NCBI RefSeq assembly: GCF_000410875.1
Contig: NZ_AROI01000003.1
Span: 62,001-126,000, forward strand
Length of the DNA: 64,000 nt
Source of the DNA: Halopseudomonas pelagia CL-AP6
Lineage (GTDB): Bacteria > Pseudomonadota > Gammaproteobacteria > Pseudomonadales > Pseudomonadaceae
Direction: 5' to 3'
Of the stretch, positions 17,069 to 26,560 are shown piece by piece. The translations under genes and the position numbers were made by a program. A model generated the notes under the pieces. The model did no database searches. It was not told the DNA's origin and saw nothing but the letters and a program-made list of their open reading frames with translations. The first letter of the stretch is position 1. Each line of letters begins with the position of its first letter.

Positions 17069-19585
17069 TCAGAAATCGTAGCTCAAGGTCGCCATGACGT
17101 TACGCGCGTCACCGTAATAGCACTGATAGAGACTGTTGCACGCGGCCACATATTTCTCATTGGTCAGGTTATTCACATTCAGGCGTGCGCCCAGGCCATC
17201 CATACCCAGTCGACTCAAGTCATAGGCCAGCGATGCATCAAACAGGGTGAACGATGGCAGGCTAAGAGTGTTCTCCTGATCTGCCCAACTACTGCCAAAA
17301 TAACGAGCGCCTGCGCCCAACTGTAACCCGCTCAGCGACCCTGCACTCAGACGATAGTCGGCCCACAGCGCCGCCATATTGCGCGCCACCACGTTCGGCG
17401 TATTGCCACGATTGTTGACTCCGGCACTACCGATGAAATCCTTGGAGTACTCGGCATCGATATAGGTGTAGCTGGCCAGTAGATTGAGGTTATCCGTCGG
17501 CTTAAGTCGCGCCTCCAGCTCCACACCCCGCGAGGTAATCTCGCCGACCGAGCGGAAAAACGTCTCGCCGGAATCCTTACTCGCCAGATTAGACTGGGTC
17601 AGATCAAAGTACGACAGCGTATAGAGATCGTCGCTGCCCGGCGGCTGGAACTTCAATCCGGCTTCATACTGCGTGCCCTTGGTCGCGTCCAGCAGGGTGA
17701 TGTCGTAGCCGCCGGCGGCATTCTCGTTGTAGGCACTGGTAGTATTCGGGTTGAAGGATTCCGAATAGCTGACGTAGGGCGACAGACCCATGTCGAACGC
17801 ATAGAGCACACCCACTCGGCCACTGACCTGTCGCTCCGTGCTGCTATCCTGCTGATCACCGTAGGCCGGGTCGTCGGTATGGTCGAAGGACACATCAACC
17901 CAATCCTGACGCAGACCTAACGACAGGCGCCAATTATCCAGGCTGATCAGATCCTGTAGATACAGGCCAGTCTGCTCCAGCCGCCGACCCTCGTCATATT
18001 GTTGGTAGAAGCTGTAAGTCGCATCAGGACGCACGCCGGCATAAGGGTTGATGCTGCTGGCCGTGCCGCCGGCGTAGCTCACCTGGGCCTTGCGACGCTG
18101 GTAGTCGAGCCCGGTGACCAGCGTGTGGCGCAAGGCGCCGGTGTCGAACTCGAACTGCAACTGGTTATCGACAGTCCAGGCGTGCAGGCTTTCTTCCGCG
18201 CCCGTATAGGCGCGGTACAGATCGCCCTCGGCACCGTAACCGTACTCGGTGGTGTAGCCGTACTGATAGACCTGCTCCGAGTCTACGCTGGAATCCAGAT
18301 ACTGGAAATTCTGACGGAAAGACAGCGCATCGCTAAAGCGGTGCTCGAATTGATAGCCGAGCATCTGTTGATTGCGCTCAAACTTTTCCCGCTCCGCTTC
18401 ACCTTCGAAAAAGCTCGATGAAATCCGCTCGCCGTTCAACGGCAGCACCGTGCCCACGGCTGGCAAACCGCCGTGATAACCACTCTCTGGGTCGCGCTGC
18501 AGGATCGCTTGCAAGGTCAACCGGGTATCGGCGGAAAAATCGATACTCAATGATGGCATCAGCGCGTAGCGCTCTTCTTCGATGTAATCCACCTGACTTT
18601 GCGCCTTACGGGCGACACCGGTCAGGCGATAGGTGATCTTGCGCTGCTCGTCCAACGGGCCAGTCATATCCAACCCCAACTGGCGGTAATCATGGCTGCC
18701 CAACGATAACTGCAGCTGGCGGCGACTCTGATACTCGGGTTTCTTGCTGGTCAAGGCCACCAGTCCACCAGGCAGACTGCGGCCGTAGAGCACCGATGAC
18801 GGCCCCTTGAGCACGTCGATACGCTCGAGGAAATACTGGTCGACCTGCAGGCTGCTGTAGGTACTGCTGTCGCCGAGCATCTTCTGCCCATCGAGATACA
18901 AGTTGTCTACTGAGCCATCGTTGATACCGCGCATAGCCACATAGTCATAACGTGTGGTCGCCCCATAAGGGCTACTCATCAGGCCGGGGGTGTAACGCAA
19001 CGCCTGCGCCACGGTGCGCGCGCCCTGATCGTCCATCTGCTGGCGAGTCACTACCGACACGGTTTGCGAGGTTTCTAGCAGCGGCATGCTGGTCTTGGTC
19101 GCAACGCTGCTGTGGGTGGCGTTATAGCCGTCCATTTCACCCAGCGCATTACCCAACGCAAAGCCCTGTACCACCATCGGCTGCAACTCGGCCACGGCCG
19201 CCGAGGTGCGCACGGCCGCCGGTTGCAGGGCATAATTTCCAGCGCTATCGGCTACCGCTTGTAACCCACTGCCATTCAGCAATAAATCGAACCCCTGCTC
19301 AACAGAATAGCGGCCCTCAAGCCCAGGAGATTGCAGCCCGCGTACTAAGCGGCCATCGACGGACAGCAGGACACCGGCTTCGGCGGCAAATTGGCTTAGC
19401 CCAGTGGAGAGCGCTCCGGCAGGAACCACGTAGCTACGCAGGAGCTGCTCGGCGGCAGCGTGGTCTGCCGCATGCAGAGTGGCAGGCAATAGCGTGAGCA
19501 ATGGCAGCACCAGCATCGCGCGGCGGACAGCCTGGCGCAGTGCCAGCGACGGGCGAATAACAGCGGAGGAAGAACGAGGTGACAT
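17069..19585 (-). CDS. TonB-dependent siderophore receptor with STN signalling domain
   Basis: Outer-membrane receptor of 838 residues. A signal peptide (about 1-40, LPLLTLLPATLHAADHAA) is followed by the secretin/TonB N-terminal signalling domain at about 50-120 (VPAGALSTGLSQFAAEAGVLLSVD). The plug domain then shows TSQTVSVVTRQQMDDQGARTV and RGINDGSVDNLYLDGQ, and a beta-barrel ends in SYDF with the terminal Phe needed for outer-membrane insertion. The STN domain means that ligand binding can signal through the FecR protein to the ECF sigma factor encoded upstream. ATG at 19585 has AGGAA before it; the frame also opens six codons earlier at a TTG. The ligand is probably a ferric siderophore. 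Confidence 0.92.
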   Translation of the reverse strand: MSPRSSSAVIRPSLALRQAVRRAMLVLPLLTLLPATLHAADHAAAEQLLRSYVVPAGALSTGLSQFAAEAGVLLSVDGRLVRGLQSPGLEGRYSVEQGFDLLLNGSGLQAVADSAGNYALQPAAVRTSAAVAELQPMVVQGFALGNALGEMDGYNATHSSVATKTSMPLLETSQTVSVVTRQQMDDQGARTVAQALRYTPGLMSSPYGATTRYDYVAMRGINDGSVDNLYLDGQKMLGDSSTYSSLQVDQYFLERIDVLKGPSSVLYGRSLPGGLVALTSKKPEYQSRRQLQLSLGSHDYRQLGLDMTGPLDEQRKITYRLTGVARKAQSQVDYIEEERYALMPSLSIDFSADTRLTLQAILQRDPESGYHGGLPAVGTVLPLNGERISSSFFEGEAEREKFERNQQMLGYQFEHRFSDALSFRQNFQYLDSSVDSEQVYQYGYTTEYGYGAEGDLYRAYTGAEESLHAWTVDNQLQFEFDTGALRHTLVTGLDYQRRKAQVSYAGGTASSINPYAGVRPDATYSFYQQYDEGRRLEQTGLYLQDLISLDNWRLSLGLRQDWVDVSFDHTDDPAYGDQQDSSTERQVSGRVGVLYAFDMGLSPYVSYSESFNPNTTSAYNENAAGGYDITLLDATKGTQYEAGLKFQPPGSDDLYTLSYFDLTQSNLASKDSGETFFRSVGEITSRGVELEARLKPTDNLNLLASYTYIDAEYSKDFIGSAGVNNRGNTPNVVARNMAALWADYRLSAGSLSGLQLGAGARYFGSSWADQENTLSLPSFTLFDASLAYDLSRLGMDGLGARLNVNNLTNEKYVAACNSLYQCYYGDARNVMATLSYDF

Positions 19586-19687
19586 GGGCGGTTCCTGTAT
19601 CAACGGTTGAACAAACGCAATGGCGTTATCTGTACTGCCCGCCGAACAGGAAAAAAGGGAACTGAAAATACTAATTAATTTTTGTAC

Positions 19688-20626
19688 TCAGACGGGCTCG
19701 ACGCTGACCCACCAAGGCATGCGCCGCTGAATACGCACCGGCAGAGTCGTGGCCAACGCGCCAAGCACGCGGTCTACATCGTCCAGCGGGTAGGCTCCGA
19801 CTACGCGCAGATGCCCGACCCGGGGATCACAGCCCAGGTAGCCGTGCCGGTAGCCTGCCAGCTCCTGGATAAATTCATCCAGCCGCAGATTGTCCGCAAG
19901 CAATACCCCACTTGACCAGGCCCGACGGCTGGCATGGACCTGCCCGCGGGGTAGTAACTGCCGCGCAGTAAGGCTGACCTGTTGACCCGCCTCTACCACT
20001 ACTGACTGAAGGTGTTGCGCCGGGGTCGCCTGTACCTGGCCGGAGAAAAGATGCAGCTGCATTTCGCCCGGCCCTTCACGAACCGAGAGCTGCGAACCCG
20101 CAACCGCATGCAGCAAGCCATGCCCGGAACGCAGCGACAGGGGCTGGCGTCCGGATTCGAGCAGAATCTCACCACGGAAGATTTCGATCTGCGCGTGATT
20201 GCGCTGGGTAACGACCTCAGCCGCGCTATTGGTGTTGAGCCATAGCCGAGCCCCAGCCGCCAGTGCCACCTCTCGGATTTCACCGGTACGCGTGCGTTGG
20301 CTGGCATTCCATTCGCGCCAGGGCAGGCTGGCTGCGCCGGAAACGGTCAGCGCAGCGCCCACACCCACCAACCCCAGCAACCTCAAAGCCTGACGCCGGT
20401 CTAAGCCTGCACGGGGCAAGCGGGCGCTGCACTGCCGGGCCGCCGGATCATCGGCAAGACCTTGAAATCGCGCACTGATACGCTCGATCTCGCGCCAGGC
20501 GTGGATATGCTCGGGCTCCACCAACCAGGCCTGCCAGGCGCGCCGCTCCTGCAGCGTAACCCGCTCGGATTGCAGCACCGCATACCACTCAGCGGCCTGC
20601 TCAAGGACTACGTAACAGGGTCTCAT
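19688..20626 (-). CDS. FecR family anti-sigma / sigma regulator
   Basis: Inner-membrane regulator of 312 residues. The N-terminal FecR domain shows AAEWYAVLQSERVTLQERRAWQAWL, then a single hydrophobic span near residues 78-98 (ALRLLGLVGVGAALTVSGAA). A periplasmic FecR domain follows (NTNSAAEVVTQR, IEIFRGEILLESGRQPL), and the C-terminal STN-like segment contacts the receptor. It starts in the stop codon of the sigma gene (ATGA). In this class the protein carries the signal from the TonB receptor to the sigma factor. Confidence 0.9.
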   Translation of the reverse strand: MRPCYVVLEQAAEWYAVLQSERVTLQERRAWQAWLVEPEHIHAWREIERISARFQGLADDPAARQCSARLPRAGLDRRQALRLLGLVGVGAALTVSGAASLPWREWNASQRTRTGEIREVALAAGARLWLNTNSAAEVVTQRNHAQIEIFRGEILLESGRQPLSLRSGHGLLHAVAGSQLSVREGPGEMQLHLFSGQVQATPAQHLQSVVVEAGQQVSLTARQLLPRGQVHASRRAWSSGVLLADNLRLDEFIQELAGYRHGYLGCDPRVGHLRVVGAYPLDDVDRVLGALATTLPVRIQRRMPWWVSVEPV

Positions 20627-21147
20627 TCCGCGTCTCGGCCGAGAACCAGACAGTGCAGCATGGCCTGGGCCATATACTTCTTGACCATTCGCTCCGAGAC
20701 GCCTAACCGGGTAGCGATAACTGCGTAGCCAAGACCTTCAAGCTGCGACATAAGAAACGCCTGGCGCACCTTGCCGGGTAGCTGCCCAAGCAGCTGGTCA
20801 ATCTGCATCAGGGTTTCAATGATCAGCGCGCGGGATTCCGGTGAAGGCTCGACAGCCGCGGGTTGCTGGGCCAGCGCTTCAAGGTAGGCGACCTCTATCT
20901 GCCGACGCCGCCAATGGTTATACAACAAGCCCTTGGCTACGGTACGCAGATAGGCTCGGGGTTGCTTGATCTCCGCCAGTTCTGCGTTGCCTTTGGAAAG
21001 CAGGCGCACAAAGGCGTCCTGCGCCAGATCGGCGGACTGTTGACGGCATTGCAATTGCCGACGTAACCATTCACGCAGCCAGCCGTGATGGCTGACATAC
21101 AGATGCTGAATGTGCTGCCGCCTGAGAACGTCGTCGCAGTTCGCCAT
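20623..21147 (-). CDS. ECF RNA polymerase sigma factor, FecI type
   Basis: Protein of 174 residues. Region 2 is visible as QQSADLAQDAFVRLL and RAYLRTVAKGLLYNHWRRRQIE; region 4 as LPGKVRQAFLMSQLEGLGYAVIATRLGVSERMVKKYMAQAM with its helix-turn-helix. It should direct RNA polymerase to the promoter of the adjacent receptor gene when iron-siderophore is sensed. The gene is preceded by two Fur-like boxes at 21172-21224, so it is expected to be repressed by iron. It is first in the sigma-fecR-receptor order. Confidence 0.92.
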   Translation of the reverse strand: MANCDDVLRRQHIQHLYVSHHGWLREWLRRQLQCRQQSADLAQDAFVRLLSKGNAELAEIKQPRAYLRTVAKGLLYNHWRRRQIEVAYLEALAQQPAAVEPSPESRALIIETLMQIDQLLGQLPGKVRQAFLMSQLEGLGYAVIATRLGVSERMVKKYMAQAMLHCLVLGRDAE

Positions 21148-21171
21148 GAATCACCCATTTACCCTTAGCGG

Positions 21172-21224
21172 CAAGAGTATAATCATTCTCACTTGCGTTA
21201 TCCATGCTAACGACAATCATTCTT
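21172..21224 (-). promoter_or_regulatory. two Fur-like boxes upstream of the ECF sigma gene
   Basis: Two copies of the AATCATTCT core, ending at 21190 and 21224, each agree with about 13-14 of 19 positions of the Fur consensus. They lie 25-80 bp before the sigma gene start, where promoter and operator are expected for an iron-repressed signalling gene. Confidence 0.65.
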
Positions 21225-21256
21225 ATATGGGTAAAAGGAAATTATTGCCAGGCATC

Positions 21257-21293
21257 AAAAAACCTCCGACTTTTTCGCAAAAGGCGGAGGTTT
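21257..21293 (-). terminator. intrinsic terminator of the lipoprotein gene
   Basis: Arms AAACCTCCG (21260-21268) and CGGAGGTTT (21285-21293) pair perfectly. Read on the minus strand, the stem is followed by a run of six T (21262-21257). It lies 20 bp past the lipoprotein stop and separates that gene from the iron-regulated unit. Confidence 0.8.
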
Positions 21294-21313
21294 CGCTGGT
21301 GCGGTGTTAGGAG

Positions 21314-21727
21314 TCAGTTTGGCGCCGCAGGATCCGGGCTACCCACTGCGTTATCCAGTTGCTCTTTGCAAGGCCGCACTCGGGCATCAGGCAGGCGCTC
21401 AAAGGATTCAAACCCCAGTTCCAGAGCCTTCTGGTAGTCCGCTTGCGGGATCACGAAAACGCCAATGCTGCCGTCCGGCACTCCGCATACAGCGGTGCGG
21501 GTCAGGCCATCATGGCCACATGAGGCCATTTCCACCGCCACTCCCTGGTCACGCATACGCTGCGCCGTATCCGGCACACTGGCCCCGCCACCTTCGCACT
21601 GCACCGCCCCGGTATGCGCGTAAACCTGTACATAGGTCTGCTGTGACGGACCGGTACCGGTGGTTTCGCAGGCAGCCAACAACAGCACCGCTGGCAACAA
21701 ATATATCGTACGCAGTATCAATCTCAT
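21314..21727 (-). CDS. putative lipoprotein of unknown function
   Basis: Protein of 137 residues. MRLILRTIYLLPAVLLLAAC is a lipoprotein signal with an LAAC lipobox, so the mature protein should be lipid-anchored in the envelope. The body has four further Cys that could form disulfides in the periplasm, and the segment YVQVYAHTGAVQCEGGG near residue 30. No domain was recognised. The start at 21727 follows AAGGG; a longer frame reaches back to 21841 without a signal. It is probably co-directional with, but separate from, the DUF4142 gene 126 bp upstream. Confidence 0.65.
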   Translation of the reverse strand: MRLILRTIYLLPAVLLLAACETTGTGPSQQTYVQVYAHTGAVQCEGGGASVPDTAQRMRDQGVAVEMASCGHDGLTRTAVCGVPDGSIGVFVIPQADYQKALELGFESFERLPDARVRPCKEQLDNAVGSPDPAAPN

Positions 21728-21852
21728 GACCATCCCTTGTTTAAAGTTGAATCGGCTGGCGCCCCAGCCGCTGCCTAGCAATTGCGGCAACAACCCGCCG
21801 GACGCTTGCCAGGGCGCCCCTGTCAAGCGACCGCACCTCACTCTTCGGCAGC

Positions 21853-22491
21853 TTAGTCATCAGCGGCATTGGCCATCTGTGCAACGCTATCACGCTGTGT
21901 TTGCACCTGAGGCAGCGTGCGCTCTGCATATTCGCTCAACACACCGAGGTCCGACGCGGCAGCGCTTTCAAACATGTCCACCAACTCGCGGGCGATACTC
22001 GCCGCGTTGTTGGCGTAAGCCTGATCAAAGGATTCACCATTGCGCAGTTGCATAACCAGGGTACGACCCTGATCCACTAGATTAGCATCGTCTGATACCT
22101 GCAGGTCATCAGCCTCAGCCAATGTGCGCAATTGCTGGATCATTTCACGCTGCTCATCGATAACCCGCCGGGCAAACTGCTGAACATCGGAAGAACCCTG
22201 CTCCAAAGCCGCCTGGCTCATCTCGATCAGCGCATGGCTCTTGGCCGTCGCCTCGTTAACAAAACGCTCAGCAGGAATGCCCGTCACGTGACTGGGATTC
22301 AAGTCCTCACCAGTCGGGTCGGCACTGCCACCTTGCCCAGAGGTTCCCGGCATGCCGGTAGGACCGGTAGTCTCGGTACGATCCTCGCCTATCACGCCCG
22401 CCTCCTGGGCCAGCAAAGAGGTGCTGCCGAGACTGACCGTCAAAGTCAGGCACGCGGCCAAGCACGCGGGAATCAAATGAGCTTTTTGCAT
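21853..22491 (-). CDS. DUF4142 domain-containing exported protein
   Basis: Protein of 212 residues with a signal peptide (HLIPACLAACLTLTVSLGSTSLLAQ) and a Gly/Thr/Pro-rich linker. A ferritin-like all-helical DUF4142 domain follows from about residue 75 (RFVNEATAKSHALIEMSQAALEQGSSDVQQFARRVIDEQREM). Family members are periplasmic and often linked to stress or survival genes. The classic metal-binding residues of ferritins are not obvious here. A 117-bp gap to opgH upstream shows no clear terminator, so read-through is possible. Confidence 0.82.
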   Translation of the reverse strand: MQKAHLIPACLAACLTLTVSLGSTSLLAQEAGVIGEDRTETTGPTGMPGTSGQGGSADPTGEDLNPSHVTGIPAERFVNEATAKSHALIEMSQAALEQGSSDVQQFARRVIDEQREMIQQLRTLAEADDLQVSDDANLVDQGRTLVMQLRNGESFDQAYANNAASIARELVDMFESAAASDLGVLSEYAERTLPQVQTQRDSVAQMANAADD

Positions 22492-22608
22492 GATATTTTC
22501 CTTTTTACTGAGTGGGATATCGACAGCCGTGCTGGCGATCCCCCTGCTGAATACACAGTAAAATGGAGTAATTCAACGCTCGATAGTTCCACACCAGACC
22601 GACTGCAA

Positions 22609-24756
22609 TCAGACCTGGCGCAGTAGGTCAGCCCATACAGAGTGCGCGCAGGACTGCCAAACCTGCTGGTGTAACCAGGCCAGGGAGGGCCCGTCCCTGG
22701 CGAGCAGATTGCGATCCCCCGCGCTGAGGCTGTCAGGCCCCTCTGCCAGGCACTGCTGCCGCAGAAACTGTAATCTTTCAATACGGATCGCCCCCCCTAG
22801 GCGGCGGGCCTGAGCGACGTGCAGCGCATTCAGGCGCGGATCAATAACGGCCGCGCTAAAGGCTGAGAGCCGAGGATGGGGTTTGTGCTTGATCGGGTTA
22901 TAGGTCAGATCATCTAACAGCTCAGAGCCATATGTCTCTTCCGGTATTTTCAACAATCCCCAGCGCTTGAGACTTTGACCCGCCTGAGTACGGCTTAGCA
23001 ACACGAACACCGGCGCGGCAAAAATCAGCGGTATGGCGACCGGCAGCGACCAGATAAAGAACATCGGATCGACCCAGTAGGCAAATGCCGACCAACTCAG
23101 CGCCAGCAATGTTCCGAATGCTTGATTGACAATAGCTTCACCCCAGCCGCTTTCACCACTACGGTTTTGTCCGGCCCATTTCAATCTTAGATTGAACAAG
23201 GCTTCGAGCACGAATCGGGTATGTGAGAGCATTCTGATCGGCGCCAGCAAGGCAGAGATCAACATTTCCATTAGCACGCTAAGGTGCATTCGCGACAGGC
23301 CACCGAAGCTGCGCGCGCGGCCCTGCGAGATCGCGTCAAGCACGGCCAGGAACTTGGGAATGAACAGCAGCGCGAACGTTACCAGAATCAGGGCCAACGC
23401 GCGCAGCGGTTCCCATTCTGGCCAGACCGGATGCAGTTGATGAGGGTCAGGAAAATAGTCGATCGGCCAAATAACCATGCGTGCCGCAGCGATGGTCGCG
23501 AGCACCAGAAACGCCAGCCACAACGGCGAAGCGGCGTAAGACATAATGCCATTGAGAAACGCCATGCGGTGTGCCATGCGCAGGCGTCGGCTGCGCAGCA
23601 TCAACCAGAGGTGTTGCAGGTTACCCTTGGCCCAACGCTTATCCCGGGTGAGTTCTTCCACCAACGTAGGCGGTGACTCTTCATAACTCTGTTCTAGCTC
23701 CGGCTCCAGCCGCACCTCGTGACCGGCGCGGCCGATGTAGGCAGCCTCGACAAAATCGTGACTGAGAATCGGCCCACGGAACAGCCCCCACCCAGGTAAT
23801 TTGCGCAGGCCGCAATGCTGCATAAACGGCTGGGTTCGTAAAATCGCGTTATGCCCCCAGAAAGCCGCGTCACCCAACTGAAACGCCGCCAGCCCGGTAG
23901 TAAACAGCGGGCCATAGAGCTGGTTGGAGAACTGTTGCACGCGCGCAAAGACCGACTGGCCGTTCATCAAACTTGGGCTGCTCTGCAAAATACCCACGCG
24001 GGGGTGACGTTGCATCAGTTGCACCATTTTCACCAATGAACCGCCACTCATCAGACTGTCAGCATCCAGCACGACCATATAGGGATAGTCCCTCCCCCAG
24101 CGGCGCAAAAAATCACCCACGTTACCGCTCTTGTAGTTCTGGTTCAGCGGCCTACGGCGGTAATAGAGCCTGCCTTCGGCGTTCAGTTCGCGGGTCAGGG
24201 CTGCCCAGGCAGCCTGCTCGTCAAGCCACAGATTGGCGTCGCGGGTGTCGGACAGAATATAGAAATCGAAATGCTCAAGCTGCCCGCAACGCTGCAGACT
24301 CAAATACACCGCTTTCAGGCGCCCGAAGCACTCAGTAACCTGCTCGTTATAGATCGGCATGATAATCGCCGTGCACGCCAGTGGCGTCGCCGCCAGCGTT
24401 TCAGCATCCTGCTGATGTATCAGCGCATGCCGGTCGCCGCCAGTGTGTCGGATCAGGTAGCCAAATACACCTATCCAGAAGCCAACGGAAATCCAGCAAA
24501 ACAGGATGGCGAACAAAGCGACCATACCTATTTCAACCCAGTTGCCGCCATTGTATGGCAACACCGACAGCATGAAATAGGAGCCCGTAGCCGTCTGCAG
24601 TAATACCGCAAACAACAACAGCGCCCGACGAGCATAAGCGGCGCGCTTCCACTGCGGTTCGCCCCTGTCCTCACCCATGTCTGTACCGAGGTCTGTACCC
24701 ATGCCGACACCTTGACGGGACAGATCCGCATGAATCTGCGACGAAGGGGTAGCCAT
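22609..24756 (-). CDS. opgH: glucans biosynthesis glucosyltransferase OpgH (short form)
   Basis: Inner-membrane family 2 glucosyltransferase of 715 residues that makes the beta-1,2 backbone of osmoregulated periplasmic glucans from UDP-glucose. Seen: membrane spans near 45-65 and 80-105, then ACTAIIMPIYNEQV, SDTRDANLWLDEQ, YRRRPLNQNYKSGNVGDFLRRWG, VLDADSLMSGG, LSHDFVEAAYIGRAGHEV and RDKRWAKGNL (the R/QxxRW equivalent), and several C-terminal spans. E. coli and P. aeruginosa proteins are about 850 residues; the missing part is most of the N-terminal cytoplasmic segment. The small gene upstream, joined by a TGATG overlap, could supply that region. ATG at 24756 is used; the codon before is TTG. 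Confidence 0.92.
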   Translation of the reverse strand: MATPSSQIHADLSRQGVGMGTDLGTDMGEDRGEPQWKRAAYARRALLLFAVLLQTATGSYFMLSVLPYNGGNWVEIGMVALFAILFCWISVGFWIGVFGYLIRHTGGDRHALIHQQDAETLAATPLACTAIIMPIYNEQVTECFGRLKAVYLSLQRCGQLEHFDFYILSDTRDANLWLDEQAAWAALTRELNAEGRLYYRRRPLNQNYKSGNVGDFLRRWGRDYPYMVVLDADSLMSGGSLVKMVQLMQRHPRVGILQSSPSLMNGQSVFARVQQFSNQLYGPLFTTGLAAFQLGDAAFWGHNAILRTQPFMQHCGLRKLPGWGLFRGPILSHDFVEAAYIGRAGHEVRLEPELEQSYEESPPTLVEELTRDKRWAKGNLQHLWLMLRSRRLRMAHRMAFLNGIMSYAASPLWLAFLVLATIAAARMVIWPIDYFPDPHQLHPVWPEWEPLRALALILVTFALLFIPKFLAVLDAISQGRARSFGGLSRMHLSVLMEMLISALLAPIRMLSHTRFVLEALFNLRLKWAGQNRSGESGWGEAIVNQAFGTLLALSWSAFAYWVDPMFFIWSLPVAIPLIFAAPVFVLLSRTQAGQSLKRWGLLKIPEETYGSELLDDLTYNPIKHKPHPRLSAFSAAVIDPRLNALHVAQARRLGGAIRIERLQFLRQQCLAEGPDSLSAGDRNLLARDGPSLAWLHQQVWQSCAHSVWADLLRQV

Positions 24757-25007
24757 CAATAAGCACCGTAACCGAGGCTACCGCGATGAATAGCCGGGGT
24801 CTGGCACAGCCCAGGTTGTTCTGGTAGCTGGAAATACTCAGGGAGCAGACGCATGCTACCCGCCAAAGGATCCTCCGGCATGGACTCCAGCGCTTCCAAA
24901 ACCAGCAGCAACGCGCGCTTTTGCATCTCCGGGTTAATCCGCACCCCGGCAAGACGCAAATAATCAAGCACCCTTTGCAATGCCAACTGGCTTAATGGCG
25001 TCGACAC
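24756..25007 (-). CDS. small protein between opgG and opgH, possible detached OpgH N-terminus
   Basis: Protein of 83 residues in an operon-tight position: the opgG stop lies immediately upstream and the gene's own stop shares a base with the opgH ATG (TGATG). Helical Leu-rich sequence (LALQRVLDYLRLAGVRIN, then ALLLVLEALESM) is followed by a Pro-rich stretch and TPAIHRGSLGYGAY at the end. This end loosely recalls the MP..xRSSM segment that precedes the first span in full-length OpgH. The start is probably GTG at 25007, with AGGA seven bases upstream; a TTG at 25013 overlapping the opgG stop is also possible. Function is not recognised from sequence alone. Confidence 0.65.
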   Translation of the reverse strand: MSTPLSQLALQRVLDYLRLAGVRINPEMQKRALLLVLEALESMPEDPLAGSMRLLPEYFQLPEQPGLCQTPAIHRGSLGYGAY

Positions 25008-25009
25008 GA

Positions 25010-26560
25010 TCAATCCTGCAATCCGCCAAGCACACCGGTATTGCTGGGCAACTGGTAAGTCCAGGTCTCAGTCAACGGCGTATCTTCATGCTGCAAATAG
25101 CCGCGCAATGCGAGCGGCTTACCGGCAGCAGGCCTGGCGAGAACCGACAAACGCCAGCGCTTTAGCGGCTCAATATATTCGACGAAATGGCCCAGCACCT
25201 CACCGCCCTCCAACCCGGTAACCGAACCGACCACCGGCGCATCAGGCGCCAAATCGTCAAGTTCACCGCCAGTAAAATCTACGATGACCCGGATTGCACC
25301 TTCCTCATAGCCCCCACCCACACGGTTACCATCACCCACATAGGTATCCACGCTGCGGCCCAACGGCTCGCCAGCAATATGCTGATCGCCAAAGATCGCG
25401 GTATAGGAAAAATACTGCGGTTCGCCCGGCGTTACAGCTCGATCCGGTCGCCAGAAAGCAACGATATTGTCGTTGGTTTCATCCGGTGTCGGCAGTTGTA
25501 CCAGCACCACACTACCCTTACCCCAGTCGCCTTCCGGCTCGATCCAGGCGCTCGGACGCGTGTCGTAGCGCGCCTCTTTGTCCATATAATGGGTGAAATC
25601 GTCATCGCGCTGCATCAAACCGAAACCACGTACGTTCTCGGTAGCAAAATAATCCATGGTTAAGGATTTAGGGTTGAGTAGCGGGCGCCATAACCATTCC
25701 CCGGAACTGCCATTATGAATCAGCAGCCCATCAGAATCGTGCACTTCAGGCCGCCATTCGCCCTGTGGTTTGTAGGTATTCTGGCCGTAGTAAAACATGC
25801 TGGTCAGTGGCGCCACACCCATTTGCCGAACATCCTGACGGGGAAACAGCACCGACTCGACCTTGAGCTCGGTCTTGTCGCCTGGGGTAACGGTGAAGCG
25901 ATAGGCCCCCGTCATACTGCGGGTATCTAAGAGCGCATGAAAGCTGAAACTGGTGTCTCCAGCCTGAGGCGTCTCCAACCAATACTCGGTAAAGGCAGGA
26001 AACTCCTCGCCACCTGACAGACCCGTATCCAACGCAAGGCCGCGCCCGGAAATACCAAAATTGGTATCACGACTGACTGCCCGATAATAACTGGCGCCAG
26101 CAAACACCAGGAACTGGTTCTGAATATCTTCGCCCTTCAGGGGGAAGGTCAGCTTAAAGCCGGCGTAACCCAGATCCGCAGGCACCTGCTGTTCCACTTC
26201 ACTGGTCGGGTAGGTGAATTTCGACTTGTTGAATGCCAACGGTTCGATAGCGTCGTCTTCGACGATATTGATTGCAACCGGGTGCGTATAAAACAGCCCT
26301 GGCGGAACCAGCATGACCTTGAAATCCGACTCCGTATCCTGCCACAAACTGCTTTCAGGCTTGAAACGAATCCCCTGATATTGGTCGTAGCTCAATTCCC
26401 GCATAAAGCGCGGGATGGCAGGCGGTGCCTTGTACGGTTGAGCGGCCAAGGTCTCTGCTTTGGCTATAACCTTGTCACGCACAGACTCCTGCGCAGCAAG
26501 ATTGAACGGCACTAATAACAGTAGGGCAACGCCTAACCCAGGCGTAGTAACAAGCTTCAT
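25010..26560 (-). CDS. opgG: glucans biosynthesis protein G
   Basis: Periplasmic protein of 516 residues that, with OpgH, modifies and branches osmoregulated periplasmic glucans. A signal peptide (residues 1-24, GVALLLLVPFNLAAQ) precedes the MdoG domain: LSYDQYQGIRFKPESSLW, FTYPTSEVEQQVPADLGYAGFKLTFPL, MFYYGQNTYKPQGEWRPEVHDSDGLLIHN, and a C-terminal immunoglobulin-like region. ATG at 26560 overlaps the stop of the unrecognised 128-codon frame upstream by four bases. It is the first recognised gene of opgG-ORF83-opgH. Expression is expected to respond to osmolarity, though no site was seen. Confidence 0.92.
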   Translation of the reverse strand: MKLVTTPGLGVALLLLVPFNLAAQESVRDKVIAKAETLAAQPYKAPPAIPRFMRELSYDQYQGIRFKPESSLWQDTESDFKVMLVPPGLFYTHPVAINIVEDDAIEPLAFNKSKFTYPTSEVEQQVPADLGYAGFKLTFPLKGEDIQNQFLVFAGASYYRAVSRDTNFGISGRGLALDTGLSGGEEFPAFTEYWLETPQAGDTSFSFHALLDTRSMTGAYRFTVTPGDKTELKVESVLFPRQDVRQMGVAPLTSMFYYGQNTYKPQGEWRPEVHDSDGLLIHNGSSGEWLWRPLLNPKSLTMDYFATENVRGFGLMQRDDDFTHYMDKEARYDTRPSAWIEPEGDWGKGSVVLVQLPTPDETNDNIVAFWRPDRAVTPGEPQYFSYTAIFGDQHIAGEPLGRSVDTYVGDGNRVGGGYEEGAIRVIVDFTGGELDDLAPDAPVVGSVTGLEGGEVLGHFVEYIEPLKRWRLSVLARPAAGKPLALRGYLQHEDTPLTETWTYQLPSNTGVLGGLQD

